Assembly (NCBI GenBank): GCA_030041275.1
Contig: JASHOE010000318.1
Location: 1 to 52,852, forward strand
Source: Streptosporangiaceae bacterium
GTDB taxonomy: Bacteria > Actinomycetota > Actinomycetes > Streptosporangiales > Streptosporangiaceae
DNA length: 52,852 bases
Direction: 5' to 3'
A model generated the notes under the pieces. It searched no databases and was not told the origin of the DNA. It was given only the letters and a program-made list of their open reading frames with translations. The translations under genes and the position numbers were made by a program. Below, piece after piece: positions 24,628-33,572 of this stretch. How positions within the stretch are numbered: position 1 is the first letter of the stretch; every line of letters begins with the position of its first letter.

Positions 24628-25806
24628 GTGGCACGCATGCCTGCACGGCATGTAGCACGACAATCAGCAGTTCTGGTTCACCACCTGGCAGCCCTGGGGC
24701 ACAAGGCCCGCCCTCGCCGTTCCGGTACCGGCCCCGATGCAGTCAGGTATGCCTCCGCACGCGCCCTGCGCGCACCCTCGCCCGCCGGCTCTGTGCCGCG
24801 GCGCAGCACCCACTCGGCGCGGCTGCCGCGCCGGATCGCCGTGCTCACCGCCGCCGTCGCCGTCTGCTCCGTCGTGACGTCGACAGGCGTGGCCGCCGCC
24901 GCCCCGACTAAGCACGCCTCCGGCAGCCCGAGTCTCAATGCCACGCTCGCCGAGGCTAACAAGCTGTCGCAGCAGATCGACGCCCTGAGCCAGCAATACG
25001 ACAGCCTGCAGATCCAGCTCACCCAGGCGAAGGCCGCAGAGGCTCTCGCCCGGCTGAACGCCGCGCGCGACCGCGGGATCTTCGCCTCAGATCAGAGCTC
25101 CATCGCGGCAATCGCCGTGGAGAGCTACATGACCGGCGGGCTGAACCCGACGCTGCAGTTGCTGACGACCAATTCACCGCAGAGCCTGCTGAACCGTGCG
25201 TCGATCATGACGCAGCTCGCCAAGGAAAACGGCGAGAAGGTGAGCCTCATCGCGGGCGCCGACGTCGCCGCGCAACGCGCCCTGGCAGCCGCCAGCCAGC
25301 AGCAGAAGCGGGCAAACGGTCTCGCCAAGCAGATGCAGGTCAAGGTGGCGGCGATCCAACAGCGCGAGAACTTCTTCAACAGCCAGGCATTTGCCCAGGC
25401 CGAGCAGATTTACGAGCAGACCGGTCAGTACCCGAACATCTCGGTGAGCGGGGACAGCATCGGGGTCCAGGCGCTCAAGTACGCGCTGACGAGGATCGGT
25501 GACGAGTACGTCTGGGGCGCTGCTGGCCCAACGACGTTCGACTGCTCGGGCCTGGTCATGTGGGCGTACGCCCAGGTCGGCATCAGCCTGGAGCACTTCA
25601 CCGGCGACCAGTGGAACGAAGGTGAACACGTCTCGCGGGATCAGCTCGAGCCCGGCGACCTCGTGTTCTTCTACGCCGATCTAGGCCACGTCGGCCTCTA
25701 CATCGGCAACGGCCTCATGGTCGACGCACCCACTTTCGGGCAGACGGTGCAGATTCAGCCCGTCATGTGGGACGTGTACGAGGGAGCCGTCCAGATCATC
25801 GCATAG
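24628..25806 (+). CDS. Secreted NlpC/P60 peptidoglycan hydrolase under riboswitch control
   Basis: This 392-residue protein has an unusually long 66-residue basic N-terminal region before a hydrophobic signal segment (about 69-92, ending VAAAAP). A coiled coil follows (about 105-260), then the C-terminal NlpC/P60 domain (about 275-392) with catalytic Cys306 in FDCSGLVMWAY and His354 in LGHVGLYIG. Such RipA-like enzymes cut D-Glu-m-DAP peptide bonds to separate cells or remodel the wall. The GTG start at 24628 lies 7 bp after GGAG at the 3' end of the c-di-AMP riboswitch, which supports this start despite the long N-region. A later start (ATG at 24637) is possible. Confidence 0.93.
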   Translation: MARMPARHVARQSAVLVHHLAALGHKARPRRSGTGPDAVRYASARALRAPSPAGSVPRRSTHSARLPRRIAVLTAAVAVCSVVTSTGVAAAAPTKHASGSPSLNATLAEANKLSQQIDALSQQYDSLQIQLTQAKAAEALARLNAARDRGIFASDQSSIAAIAVESYMTGGLNPTLQLLTTNSPQSLLNRASIMTQLAKENGEKVSLIAGADVAAQRALAAASQQQKRANGLAKQMQVKVAAIQQRENFFNSQAFAQAEQIYEQTGQYPNISVSGDSIGVQALKYALTRIGDEYVWGAAGPTTFDCSGLVMWAYAQVGISLEHFTGDQWNEGEHVSRDQLEPGDLVFFYADLGHVGLYIGNGLMVDAPTFGQTVQIQPVMWDVYEGAVQIIA

Positions 25807-25830
25807 CGATCCCTTGACCCTTTCCCCGAA

Positions 25831-25869
25831 CGCTGCCCGGCCGGATCCCCCCCTCCTGGCCGGGCAGCG
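25831..25869. terminator. Bidirectional terminator between the NlpC/P60 gene and lysS
   Basis: CGCTGCCCGGCC (25831-25842) pairs perfectly with 25858-25869 around a 15-base loop. It sits in the 84-bp gap between convergent genes. Confidence 0.85.
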
Positions 25870-25890
25870 CTAGTTGGCGAGGAACCCGGG

Positions 25891-27408
25891 TCAGGTCGGC
25901 TTGACGAGCGGGAACAGCACGGTCTCCCGGATGGGCAGGCCGGTGAGCATGACCAGCATCCGGTCGATGCCCATGCCCATGCCGCCGGCCGGAGGCATCC
26001 CGTACTCCAGAGCCGTGAGGAAGTCTTCATCGAGCTGCATCGCCTCCGGGTCGCCGCGCGCCGCCAGGAGCGACTGCGCGGTGAGCCGGGCGCGTTGCTC
26101 GAGCGGATCGGCCAGCTCTGAGTACGCGGTCGCGATCTCGGTCCCGAACGCGACCAGGTCCCACTTCTCCGCGAGCCTCGCGTCCTGCCGGTGCTGCCGG
26201 GTGAGAGGCGCCACGTCTACCGGGAAGTCCCGGTAGAACGTCGGCGCCACCGTGCGGGCCTCGACGAGGTGCTCGTACAGCTCCAGCAGCACTTGCGCCT
26301 GGTTCCAGGAGGGCTGCAGCTCGATCTGCCGCTCGGCCGCGTACACGCGTAGCTGCTTCTCGGAGGTATCTGGCGTTACTTCCTCGCCAAGGGCGTCCGA
26401 CACCGCACCATGCACCGTGACCGTCCGCCAGGTGCCGCTGATGTCGACCTCGGTCCCATCCGGCCGCCTGGCTACCTGACTGCCAAACGCTGCCTGCGCC
26501 GCAGCCTGAAGCAGCTCGGTGGTGAGGGCCTGCATGGTGTTGTAGTCGCCGTAGGCCTCGTAGACCTCGAGCATCGTGAACTCCGGGTTGTGCGTCCCGT
26601 CGACACCCTCGTTGCGGAAGATCCGGCCGATCTCGTACACCCGCTCGATGCCGCCCACGAGCAGCCGCTTCAGGTAGAGCTCCAGCGCGATCCGCAGGTA
26701 CAAATCGAGGTCGAAGGCGTTGATGTGGGTGGTAAATGGCCGCGCGTTGGCGCCGCCGTGCAGCGTCTGCAGTACCGGGGTCTCGGCCTCGAGATAGCCG
26801 CGGGCGTGTAGTTCCTCTCGCACCGATCTGGTCACCGCGGCTCGCACCTCGGCGGTCTGCCGCGCCGCGGGGTTGACGAGCAGGTCAAGGTAACGCAGCC
26901 GGACTCGCGCCTCCGGGTCGGTCAGGCCGCGGTGCTTGTCGGGCAGCGGCCGCAGCGCCTTGCCAGTGATCTGAAACGAGTCAGCGAGCACGGACAGCTC
27001 ACCCGACCTGGAGGAGATGACCTCACCCGTCACCCCGACGTGATCGCCGAGATCGACGTCGGACTTCCACGCCGCGAGCGCCTCCGCGCCGACCTTGTCG
27101 AGTGACAGCATGAGCTGGATCTCAGCGGTGCCCTCGCGCAACGTCGCGAAGCACAGCTTGCCGCCAATCCTGTTAAGCACCACCCGTCCGGCGATGGTCA
27201 CGGTCACGCCCGTGTGGGTGTCTGCCGCCAGCGCGCCGAACTCGGCCCGCACGTCACCGATGGCGTGCGTGCGCGGGTAGCCGACGGGGTACGGGTCGGC
27301 GCCGGCCGCGCGCAGCCGCGCCACCTTGGCCAGGCGTACCTGCATCTGCTCGGGCACGCCCGGCCCGTCACCCGGCTGCCCGCCAGTCGTCGCGTCGTCC
27401 TGCGTCAC
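25891..27408 (-). CDS. lysS: Lysyl-tRNA synthetase, class II
   Basis: The 505-residue enzyme has an N-terminal OB-fold anticodon-binding domain (about 60-160) and a class II catalytic domain. Motif 2 is seen at RNEGVDGTHNPEFTMLE and motif 3 at MGMGIDRMLVMLTG near the C-terminus. The GTG at 27406-27408 was chosen: it leaves a 25-bp gap to coaX, and the upstream in-frame extension overlaps coaX and is not conserved in pattern. Unlike mycobacterial LysX it has no fused membrane domain; a separate MprF-like gene occurs elsewhere in the array. Confidence 0.96.
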   Translation of the reverse strand: MTQDDATTGGQPGDGPGVPEQMQVRLAKVARLRAAGADPYPVGYPRTHAIGDVRAEFGALAADTHTGVTVTIAGRVVLNRIGGKLCFATLREGTAEIQLMLSLDKVGAEALAAWKSDVDLGDHVGVTGEVISSRSGELSVLADSFQITGKALRPLPDKHRGLTDPEARVRLRYLDLLVNPAARQTAEVRAAVTRSVREELHARGYLEAETPVLQTLHGGANARPFTTHINAFDLDLYLRIALELYLKRLLVGGIERVYEIGRIFRNEGVDGTHNPEFTMLEVYEAYGDYNTMQALTTELLQAAAQAAFGSQVARRPDGTEVDISGTWRTVTVHGAVSDALGEEVTPDTSEKQLRVYAAERQIELQPSWNQAQVLLELYEHLVEARTVAPTFYRDFPVDVAPLTRQHRQDARLAEKWDLVAFGTEIATAYSELADPLEQRARLTAQSLLAARGDPEAMQLDEDFLTALEYGMPPAGGMGMGIDRMLVMLTGLPIRETVLFPLVKPT

Positions 27409-27433
27409 ATTCCCGAGATTACCGGTGCGCCGA

Positions 27434-28348
27434 TCACCCGGCGGCCGCGGCGCCGTCGGCAGCCGCGTTGGTTGTCCCGCCGCGCTCCGTATCGTCAGCT
27501 GTGTCCGCCGGAGGGTCGGCTGCTGACTCCCTGACCGAGCTCCCGTCCCGGCCAGCCCTGCCGGGCGCGGTGTTGCGCTCATACGTCAGCCGCAGTCCGA
27601 TCAGCGTCAGCCATGGTTCGTACGCGTCGATCACCGACACCTCGTGTATGACCAGCGGCGCCAGCCCGCCGGTTGCGATGACGGTGACTGAGTCCGGCCT
27701 GCCCGGCGCCAGCTCGGCCGCCATCCGCGTCGCGATGCCTTCCACCTGACCCGCGAAACCGAAGATGATGCCGGACTGCAGCGCTTCGACGGTGCTCTTG
27801 CCGATGACTCGGCCGGGCCGGGCCAGCTCAACCTTGAGCAGCTGAGCCGCCCGCCGGGATAGCGCGTCCACAGAGATCTCGATGCCGGGAGCCAGTGCGC
27901 CGCCGACGAACTCCCCGCGCTCGCTCACCGCGTCGAAGTTGGTCGACGTGCCGAAGTCGACCACGATCGCCGGGCCGCCGTACAGGTGCACCGCGGCGAC
28001 GGCGTTCATGATGCGGTCGCTGCCGACCTCCTTCGGGTTGTCGTAGCGCAAGGGCACGCCCGTCTTCACACCCGGCTCAACGATGACCGCGGGCACGTCA
28101 CCGTAGTACCGGCGGCACATCTCGCGCAGCTCGTGCAGCACCGAGGGAACCGTCGAGCACAGCGCGATGCCGCTGACGTCTGGTTCGGCGAACAGCGTGC
28201 TCTGCCGCAGCAGGCCCTGCAGCAGCACAGCCAGTTCGTCTGCGGTACGCACCGGGTCGGTGGAGACGCGCCAGTGCTCGACGACGTCGGTCCCGTCGAA
28301 CAGGCCAAGCACGGTGTTGGTGTTACCGACATCGATGGTCAGCAGCAT
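27434..28348 (-). CDS. coaX: Type III pantothenate kinase
   Basis: This 304-residue protein phosphorylates pantothenate, the first step of CoA synthesis. Family motifs: the P-loop-like DVGNTNTVLGLFDG at the N-terminus, VVDFGTSTNFDAV, and APGIEISVDALSRRAAQL. The last 40 or so residues are an Ala/Asp/Thr-rich tail beyond the normal family length of about 260, likely disordered. The ATG at 28346-28348 has GGAAGGGG upstream; it begins 16 bp after the nadC stop. It is part of the panC-nadB-nadC-coaX-lysS run. Confidence 0.95.
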   Translation of the reverse strand: MLLTIDVGNTNTVLGLFDGTDVVEHWRVSTDPVRTADELAVLLQGLLRQSTLFAEPDVSGIALCSTVPSVLHELREMCRRYYGDVPAVIVEPGVKTGVPLRYDNPKEVGSDRIMNAVAAVHLYGGPAIVVDFGTSTNFDAVSERGEFVGGALAPGIEISVDALSRRAAQLLKVELARPGRVIGKSTVEALQSGIIFGFAGQVEGIATRMAAELAPGRPDSVTVIATGGLAPLVIHEVSVIDAYEPWLTLIGLRLTYERNTAPGRAGRDGSSVRESAADPPADTADDTERGGTTNAAADGAAAAG

Positions 28349-28364
28349 GGCCCCTTCCGATCCG

Positions 28365-29312
28365 CTAGCCGGGCTGACGCAGGTCAAGCCCGAAGTCGAG
28401 CGCGGGCGCCGAGTGAGTCAGCGCCCCCACCGCAAGGTAGTCCACGCCTGTCTGGGCAACTGCACGGGCTCCGCTGAGCGTGAGGCCGCCGCTCGCCTCG
28501 AGCAGCGCCCGGCCGTCGGCGAGCCGGACGGCGGCCGTCATGTCGGCGACCGTGAAGTTGTCGAGCAGGATGAGGTCCGCCCCGGCGGTCAGCGCCTCAG
28601 CGACCTGCTCGAGGGTGTCGCACTCCACCTCCAGCGCAAGTCCCGGCGCCTGAGCGCGCACCGCCGTAAATGCCGCGCCGACCGATCCGGCCGCCGCCAC
28701 ATGGTTGTCCTTGATCAGCGCAGCATCCGAAAGCGACATGCGGTGGTTGACGCCGCCCCCGCAGCGCACCGCGTACTTCTCGAGAGCACGGAGGCCCGGT
28801 GTGGTCTTGCGGGTGTCGCGGATCTGCGCCCGGGTTCCCGTCACTGCGTCTACCCATCGCCGCGTGAGGGTGGCGATGCCAGCGAGATGGCACAGCAGGT
28901 TCAGCGCGGTTCGCTCGGCGGTCAGCAGCGTGCTGATCGGCCCGGCGACGGTCAGCACCGGCTGACCGGCTGCCACACCGCCGCCGTCGGCCGCGCGCTC
29001 GGTACACGTCACCGGCTCGCTCGGCGAGGCAAGCCAGAACACCGCCGCCGCAACCGGCAGGCCCGCCACCACGCCGGCGGATCTGGCGACCACATCCGCC
29101 TCGCCTCGGGCCCCGTCCGGCACGGTCGCCGCGGTCGTCACGTCGATGCCGCCGGCTAGGTCCTCGGTCAGCGCGGCTGCGGCAAGAGCCGCGACGGCCA
29201 CCGGGTCGAGACCAGCGGCGCGAAGCTGTCCGGCGATCTGCTCATTCAGGCCGGGAACGCCGTCGTCCGGCCTCGTGGCCGCGCGCGTGCCGGCCGGATT
29301 AACCCCACTCAT
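28365..29312 (-). CDS. nadC: Nicotinate-nucleotide pyrophosphorylase (quinolinate phosphoribosyltransferase)
   Basis: The 315-residue enzyme converts quinolinate and PRPP to nicotinate mononucleotide in de novo NAD synthesis. It shows RDTRKTTPGLRALEKYAVRC, NHRMSLSDAALIKDNHV and LEVECDTLEQ, which carry the phosphate- and quinolinate-binding Arg, His and Lys residues. The first 30 residues are an extra Pro/Gly/Arg-rich leader. It follows nadB by 15 bp. No nadA (quinolinate synthase) is in the window, so it must lie elsewhere. Confidence 0.95.
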   Translation of the reverse strand: MSGVNPAGTRAATRPDDGVPGLNEQIAGQLRAAGLDPVAVAALAAAALTEDLAGGIDVTTAATVPDGARGEADVVARSAGVVAGLPVAAAVFWLASPSEPVTCTERAADGGGVAAGQPVLTVAGPISTLLTAERTALNLLCHLAGIATLTRRWVDAVTGTRAQIRDTRKTTPGLRALEKYAVRCGGGVNHRMSLSDAALIKDNHVAAAGSVGAAFTAVRAQAPGLALEVECDTLEQVAEALTAGADLILLDNFTVADMTAAVRLADGRALLEASGGLTLSGARAVAQTGVDYLAVGALTHSAPALDFGLDLRQPG

Positions 29313-29327
29313 GGCTCGTTCCCATCT

Positions 29328-30965
29328 TCAGTCGAGCACCGGCTCGAAGACGACGCCGAGCCCAGCTGGCGCCACCGACACAGCGAGATGACCGCGCCAG
29401 GCCGGGCTGGTCTCGCCGAAGTCCTCGCGCCAGTGGCTGCCGCGGGTCTCCTCGCGAGCCAGGGCGGCAGCGACGAGCGCCGAGCTGATCAGATGCAGGT
29501 TGGTGGCCTGCCACGCGTCCGCGTCCGGCTTCTCGCAGTCTCGCCCGCTGAGCTCGATCAGGCCTGCGGCAGCGCGCGCGAGTCCCGGCCCGGATCGGAG
29601 GACCCCAGCATCAGCGGTCATCAGCTGCTGAAGCGGCCCGAGGATGGCAGGGTCGACGAGCCGCGGCGGGCGGCCATCGTCGGCCGGCTGGGCTTGCGGT
29701 GGCAGTGCCCGGCCGAGCTCGGCGCCGATGCGCTCGGCGAACACGAGACCTTCCAGCAGTGAATTAGAAGCCAGCCGGTTGGCTCCATGCACACCGGTAC
29801 ACGCGACCTCCCCGCACGCGTACAAGCCAGGCACGCTGGTCCGGCCGCGCAGGTCGGTGCGCACGCCGCCGCTGACGTAGTGCGCGGCGGGCACCACCGG
29901 GATCGGTTCCGTCACCGGATCGATGCCGTGCGAGCGGCAGCTCGCCAGTATGGTCGGGAACCGGTGCTGCCACACGTCGGCGCCAAGACGCCGGCCGTCG
30001 AGATAGACGTGGTCGGTGCCCGACGACAGCATCTCGCGCATGATCGCCTTGGCCACGACATCGCGCGGAGCAAGGTCGGCCAGCGGGTGCAGTCCTGTCA
30101 TCAGCGGGCGCCCGGTTGCGTCGATCAGCACGGCTCCCTCGCCGCGCACCGCCTCGGAGATGAGCGGCTGCCGACCGCGCGATGCCGGGCCAAGCCACAG
30201 CACGGTCGGGTGGAACTGGACGAACTCCAGGTCGGCCGCAATGGCGCCGGCCCGAAGCGCCATGGCCAGCCCGTCTCCGGTGGATACCGGAGGATTGGTG
30301 GTCGCCGAGTACACCTGGCCGAAGCCACCTGTCGCCAGCACGACGGCGCGCGAGTGCACGGCCCCGACGCCGTCCTGGGCGCCTTCACCGAGGACGTGCA
30401 GCGTGATCCCCGCCGCCCGGCCATCCGCCGTCTGCATGAGGTCGAGAGCGAGCGCGTGCTCGATGACCTCGAGTTCGGCCGCCTGTCCCGCCTCGGCCAG
30501 CGCCGCCAGCAGCGCCCGCGAGATCTCCGCGCCCGTAGCGTCGCCGCCGGCGTGTGCGATCCGGCGGCGCAGGTGACCGCCCTCTCTGGTCAGCGCCAGC
30601 GGGCCCGCCGGCTCACGGTCGAACCGCGCGCCCAGGTCCATCAGCCGCCGAACGGCATCAGGCCCGTCCGTGACCAGGGCCCGGACGGCGGCCACGTCGC
30701 AGATGCCCGCGCCAGCCGTGAGCGTGTCATGCAGGTGGTCCGCGGGCGAGTCACCAGGACCCAGTGCCGCGGCGATGCCGCCCTGCGCCCACCGGGTCGA
30801 GCCATCGTCAAGCACCGACTTGGTCGCGAGCAGAATCCGTGCAGCTGGCAGGGCGCGCCTGACCGCTAGCACCGCGGTCACCCCCGCGACACCCGAGCCA
30901 ACGACGACCACGTCCGTGTCCATTCGCCAGCCCGGCGGCGGCGCGAGGAGCCGGCCGGCGATCAC
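29328..30965 (-). CDS. nadB: L-aspartate oxidase
   Basis: The 545-residue flavoprotein oxidises L-aspartate to iminoaspartate, the first step of bacterial NAD synthesis. The FAD-binding start VVVVGSGVAGVTAVLA and the active-site region GVHGANRLASNSLLEGLVF identify it within the succinate dehydrogenase/fumarate reductase flavoprotein family. The GTG start overlaps the panC stop as GTGA, so translation is coupled. The C-terminal helical domain is present, and the length is normal. Confidence 0.95.
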   Translation of the reverse strand: MIAGRLLAPPPGWRMDTDVVVVGSGVAGVTAVLAVRRALPAARILLATKSVLDDGSTRWAQGGIAAALGPGDSPADHLHDTLTAGAGICDVAAVRALVTDGPDAVRRLMDLGARFDREPAGPLALTREGGHLRRRIAHAGGDATGAEISRALLAALAEAGQAAELEVIEHALALDLMQTADGRAAGITLHVLGEGAQDGVGAVHSRAVVLATGGFGQVYSATTNPPVSTGDGLAMALRAGAIAADLEFVQFHPTVLWLGPASRGRQPLISEAVRGEGAVLIDATGRPLMTGLHPLADLAPRDVVAKAIMREMLSSGTDHVYLDGRRLGADVWQHRFPTILASCRSHGIDPVTEPIPVVPAAHYVSGGVRTDLRGRTSVPGLYACGEVACTGVHGANRLASNSLLEGLVFAERIGAELGRALPPQAQPADDGRPPRLVDPAILGPLQQLMTADAGVLRSGPGLARAAAGLIELSGRDCEKPDADAWQATNLHLISSALVAAALAREETRGSHWREDFGETSPAWRGHLAVSVAPAGLGVVFEPVLD

Positions 30966-31948
30966 GCCAGGCCTCCCGTCGTCTCCCCGGAGCGGGCGTT
31001 CGCGGCAGTCGTTCCGTCCTGGATGTCGGTGGCCGCGCCGATCTGCAGGCGCGCGTTGTCGATCAGCCTGGTCGTGCCGACATTCGCAGCGAGAAGCATG
31101 AGCGCAGGCCCCCGGTGATTGGTGCCGACGTCGCCGAAGGTGTCGGGATCGGCCAGCACCAGGTAATCGAGTCCCACGGGCGGGCTCGCCACGGCGGCTT
31201 CGTCGAGCACGGCCCCCGCGGCCGCAAGCGCAGCCTCGGCGCCCCAGCCGGCCGCCAACCTGGCCGCCGTGAGGGCACGGGACAACGCGAGCGCCGACGC
31301 ACGTTCCGCTGCCGACAGGTAGGCGTTCCGGCTGGAGGCCGCCAGCCCGTCTGGATCTCGGTGCAGCGGAGCCTCGATGATCTGCACGGCCAGATCGAGG
31401 TCGGCCACCATGTGCCTGATCAGCGCCAGCTGCTGGGCATCCTTGGCCCCGAATACCGCCGCGTCCGGCTCGGTGAGGTGGAACAGCTTGAGGACGACGG
31501 TGAGCACTCCGTCGAAGAATCCTGGCCGGGACCGACCCTCGAGCAGCCGTCCGGCCGGACCCGGATTCACGGTCACCGTCGGCGGCGTCGGGTACATCTG
31601 CGCGGCGTCCGGCTGAAAGACGGCGGTCACCCGTTCCTCGGCGCAGACGGCCAGGTCGTGCTCGATCGGCCGCGGATAGCGGTCGAAGTCCTCCGTCGGC
31701 CCGAACTGCAACGGGTTGACGAAGATCGAGGCCAGCACCGAGCCGTCCGGCCCGGCATACTCGCGCGCGACTCGTAGCGGTGACCGATGCCCATCGTGCA
31801 GCGCGCCCATGGTGGGTACGAGCACGACCGGGCCGGGCAGCGCACGTCGCGCGGCGGCCATCCCCTTGCGTGTCCTGATCAGTATGGGCACAGATGGCCG
31901 CGCGATGTCGATACAGCCCTTGGACGACGCCCGCCCCGTCGACATCAC
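30962..31948 (-). CDS. panC: Pantoate-beta-alanine ligase
   Basis: The 328-residue enzyme joins pantoate and beta-alanine with ATP to make pantothenate. Signatures are VPTMGALHDGH, QFGPTEDFDRYP, FGAKDAQQLALIRHMV and SSRNAYLSAAER. A C-terminal tail of about 25 residues goes beyond the core. It starts 13 bp after the stop of the DUF2520 gene. Neither panB nor panD is in this window; in mycobacteria panD sits next to panC, whereas here nadB and nadC take that place, as in Streptomyces. Confidence 0.95.
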   Translation of the reverse strand: MMSTGRASSKGCIDIARPSVPILIRTRKGMAAARRALPGPVVLVPTMGALHDGHRSPLRVAREYAGPDGSVLASIFVNPLQFGPTEDFDRYPRPIEHDLAVCAEERVTAVFQPDAAQMYPTPPTVTVNPGPAGRLLEGRSRPGFFDGVLTVVLKLFHLTEPDAAVFGAKDAQQLALIRHMVADLDLAVQIIEAPLHRDPDGLAASSRNAYLSAAERASALALSRALTAARLAAGWGAEAALAAAGAVLDEAAVASPPVGLDYLVLADPDTFGDVGTNHRGPALMLLAANVGTTRLIDNARLQIGAATDIQDGTTAANARSGETTGGLA

Positions 31949-31961
31949 GGCAGCGCTCCAG

Positions 31962-32891
31962 TCATAGCGGCGCCTCGGCGAGCACGTCGAGCAGGCGCCG
32001 CGCGTCGGGTGCGGTCAGCATGCCGGTAGCCAGCGCACGGGTGGCCGTCAGTCGCGCCAGGGCGAGATATGCGGGGAGCGCCTCCGGCGCCTCCGTCCGC
32101 AGCGCAGCCACGTGACCCGCGACGGTGTCGGCATCACCTCGAGCGACGGGGCCGGTCAAGGCGGCGTCACCCAGTCGGAGCGCGTTGTCCAGCGCGGCCG
32201 ACAGCAGCGGGCCGAGCATCCGTGCGGGCTGCGCGACGCCTGCCTTGGTCAGCAGGTCTTCGGCCTGAACGACCTGCGTGACCAGATGGTTGGCCGCACC
32301 GGCGAGGGCTGCGTGGTACAGGTCGCGATCGGCCTCGGCGATGAAGACTGGTTCGCCACCCATCTCCATGACCAGCACCTCGGCCGCCGGACGCAGCACC
32401 GCCGGAGCCGTGACGCCGAAGCAGATGCCGACCAGCCGGTCCGCGTCGTCGGGCCTGCCGGTGAAGGTCATCACCGGATGCAGCGCCAGCGGGAGCGCAC
32501 CCCGTTGCGCCGCCGGGTCGAGCACCGCGAGCCCGTGCCGACCGCTCGCGTGCGCGAGCAGCCGACCCGCGACCGGTGCGCCCGTCGCGGCAAGGCCGCC
32601 TACGAGGCCGGGCAGAGCGTCGTCGGGCACGGTGAGCAGCACGAGGTCAGCAGCCCCGACGACCTCTTCAGGCTGCAGCACGGGCGTGCCAGGCAGGAAC
32701 CGCTCGACGCGCTCGCGGGAGGCATCAGACACCGCTGAGGCGGCAGTGACCCGGTGGCCAGCCCGGCTCAGCGCGACTGCAAGCGCCGTGCCGACGCGAC
32801 CCGTGCCGACAACGCCGACGTTCAGCCGAGCTGGGTGCGCGTGACTAGGATCCGGCTGCGCCGAACCCGGCGCGGGGTCCGCGGGCGTCAT
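31962..32891 (-). CDS. Rossmann-fold/DUF2520 dehydrogenase-like protein
   Basis: This 309-residue protein begins with an NAD(P)-binding Rossmann fold (NVGVVGTGRVGTALAVALSR near residue 24) and ends with the helical DUF2520 domain, a 6-phosphogluconate-dehydrogenase-like C-terminal fold (LYHAALAGAANHLVTQV, AQPARMLGPLLSAALDN). No member has an assigned reaction that I can name. It is regularly found just before panC in actinobacteria and is 13 bp from it here, which makes a pantothenate-related reductase (ketopantoate reductase-like) an attractive but unproven idea. The ATG at 32889-32891 is preferred; the start is not marked by a good ribosome site. Confidence 0.82.
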   Translation of the reverse strand: MTPADPAPGSAQPDPSHAHPARLNVGVVGTGRVGTALAVALSRAGHRVTAASAVSDASRERVERFLPGTPVLQPEEVVGAADLVLLTVPDDALPGLVGGLAATGAPVAGRLLAHASGRHGLAVLDPAAQRGALPLALHPVMTFTGRPDDADRLVGICFGVTAPAVLRPAAEVLVMEMGGEPVFIAEADRDLYHAALAGAANHLVTQVVQAEDLLTKAGVAQPARMLGPLLSAALDNALRLGDAALTGPVARGDADTVAGHVAALRTEAPEALPAYLALARLTATRALATGMLTAPDARRLLDVLAEAPL

Positions 32892-33077
32892 GGGTCTGCC
32901 GCCAGCATCCGAGGCAGGCCGCTGCAGCTGCGGCGCGCGGTCGCGTGCGGTAGGCGCATAGCTGACGCCTCTCGGCTGCTCATCACGGTCCGCTAACCGC
33001 CTTCCGCGCGACACCCATCCGAGCATCCTCGCGGATCTGGCCCGCCGGCAGATCACCGGGGCCGCGCAACTGCTGAG

Positions 33078-33572
33078 CTAGGAGTGCCATTGCCAGCTGT
33101 CAGTGGACCGTCGCGACTCATCGTCCGAGTCGTCCGGCGGTTTCGGTGCTCGGCAGCAGTGCTCTAGGTACAGCGCAGCGGCGACGAGCGCCAGGGCAGC
33201 CGCCAGCGTCACGCCGGCGACCCGCGCGTCCCGGGCCGGCACACTCTTGTCCAGTTCGCGCAGGACGTAGATGAGGTATCCGGCAGCCAGCCCGCCCAGC
33301 GCCGCAGCGGCGGCGGAGCTCGCCTTGGCCAGCGCGACCAGCCGCGCCACCGAAATCGGTGCCAGCGGTTTAGCACCCGGCCGACGTCCAGTCAGCCGAT
33401 AGTGCACGCTACGGGCGACCGCGGTCTCGGCGAGCGCGAGGGCGGCGAGCGCAGGCACCGCGGTGAAGGGCAGCAGCGGCTGGCTGGTAAAGGTTGCGCT
33501 GGTCACCAGCCAGCCGATCACCGCGCCCACGACGAAGATGCCGATCAGCGTGCCGGGCCTGGTCATGCGCAT
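33078..33572 (-). CDS. DUF3180 membrane protein
   Basis: The 164-residue protein has four hydrophobic segments (about 8-24, 32-48, 82-102 and 114-134) and a charged C-terminal tail. It matches the actinobacterial DUF3180 family found directly downstream of folK; its role is unknown. The ATG at 33570-33572 aligns with relatives; a second ATG at 33564-33566 overlaps the folK TGA as ATGA. Either way translation is coupled to folK. It is followed by a 186-bp gap before the DUF2520 start. Confidence 0.85.
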   Translation of the reverse strand: MRMTRPGTLIGIFVVGAVIGWLVTSATFTSQPLLPFTAVPALAALALAETAVARSVHYRLTGRRPGAKPLAPISVARLVALAKASSAAAAALGGLAAGYLIYVLRELDKSVPARDARVAGVTLAAALALVAAALYLEHCCRAPKPPDDSDDESRRSTDSWQWHS

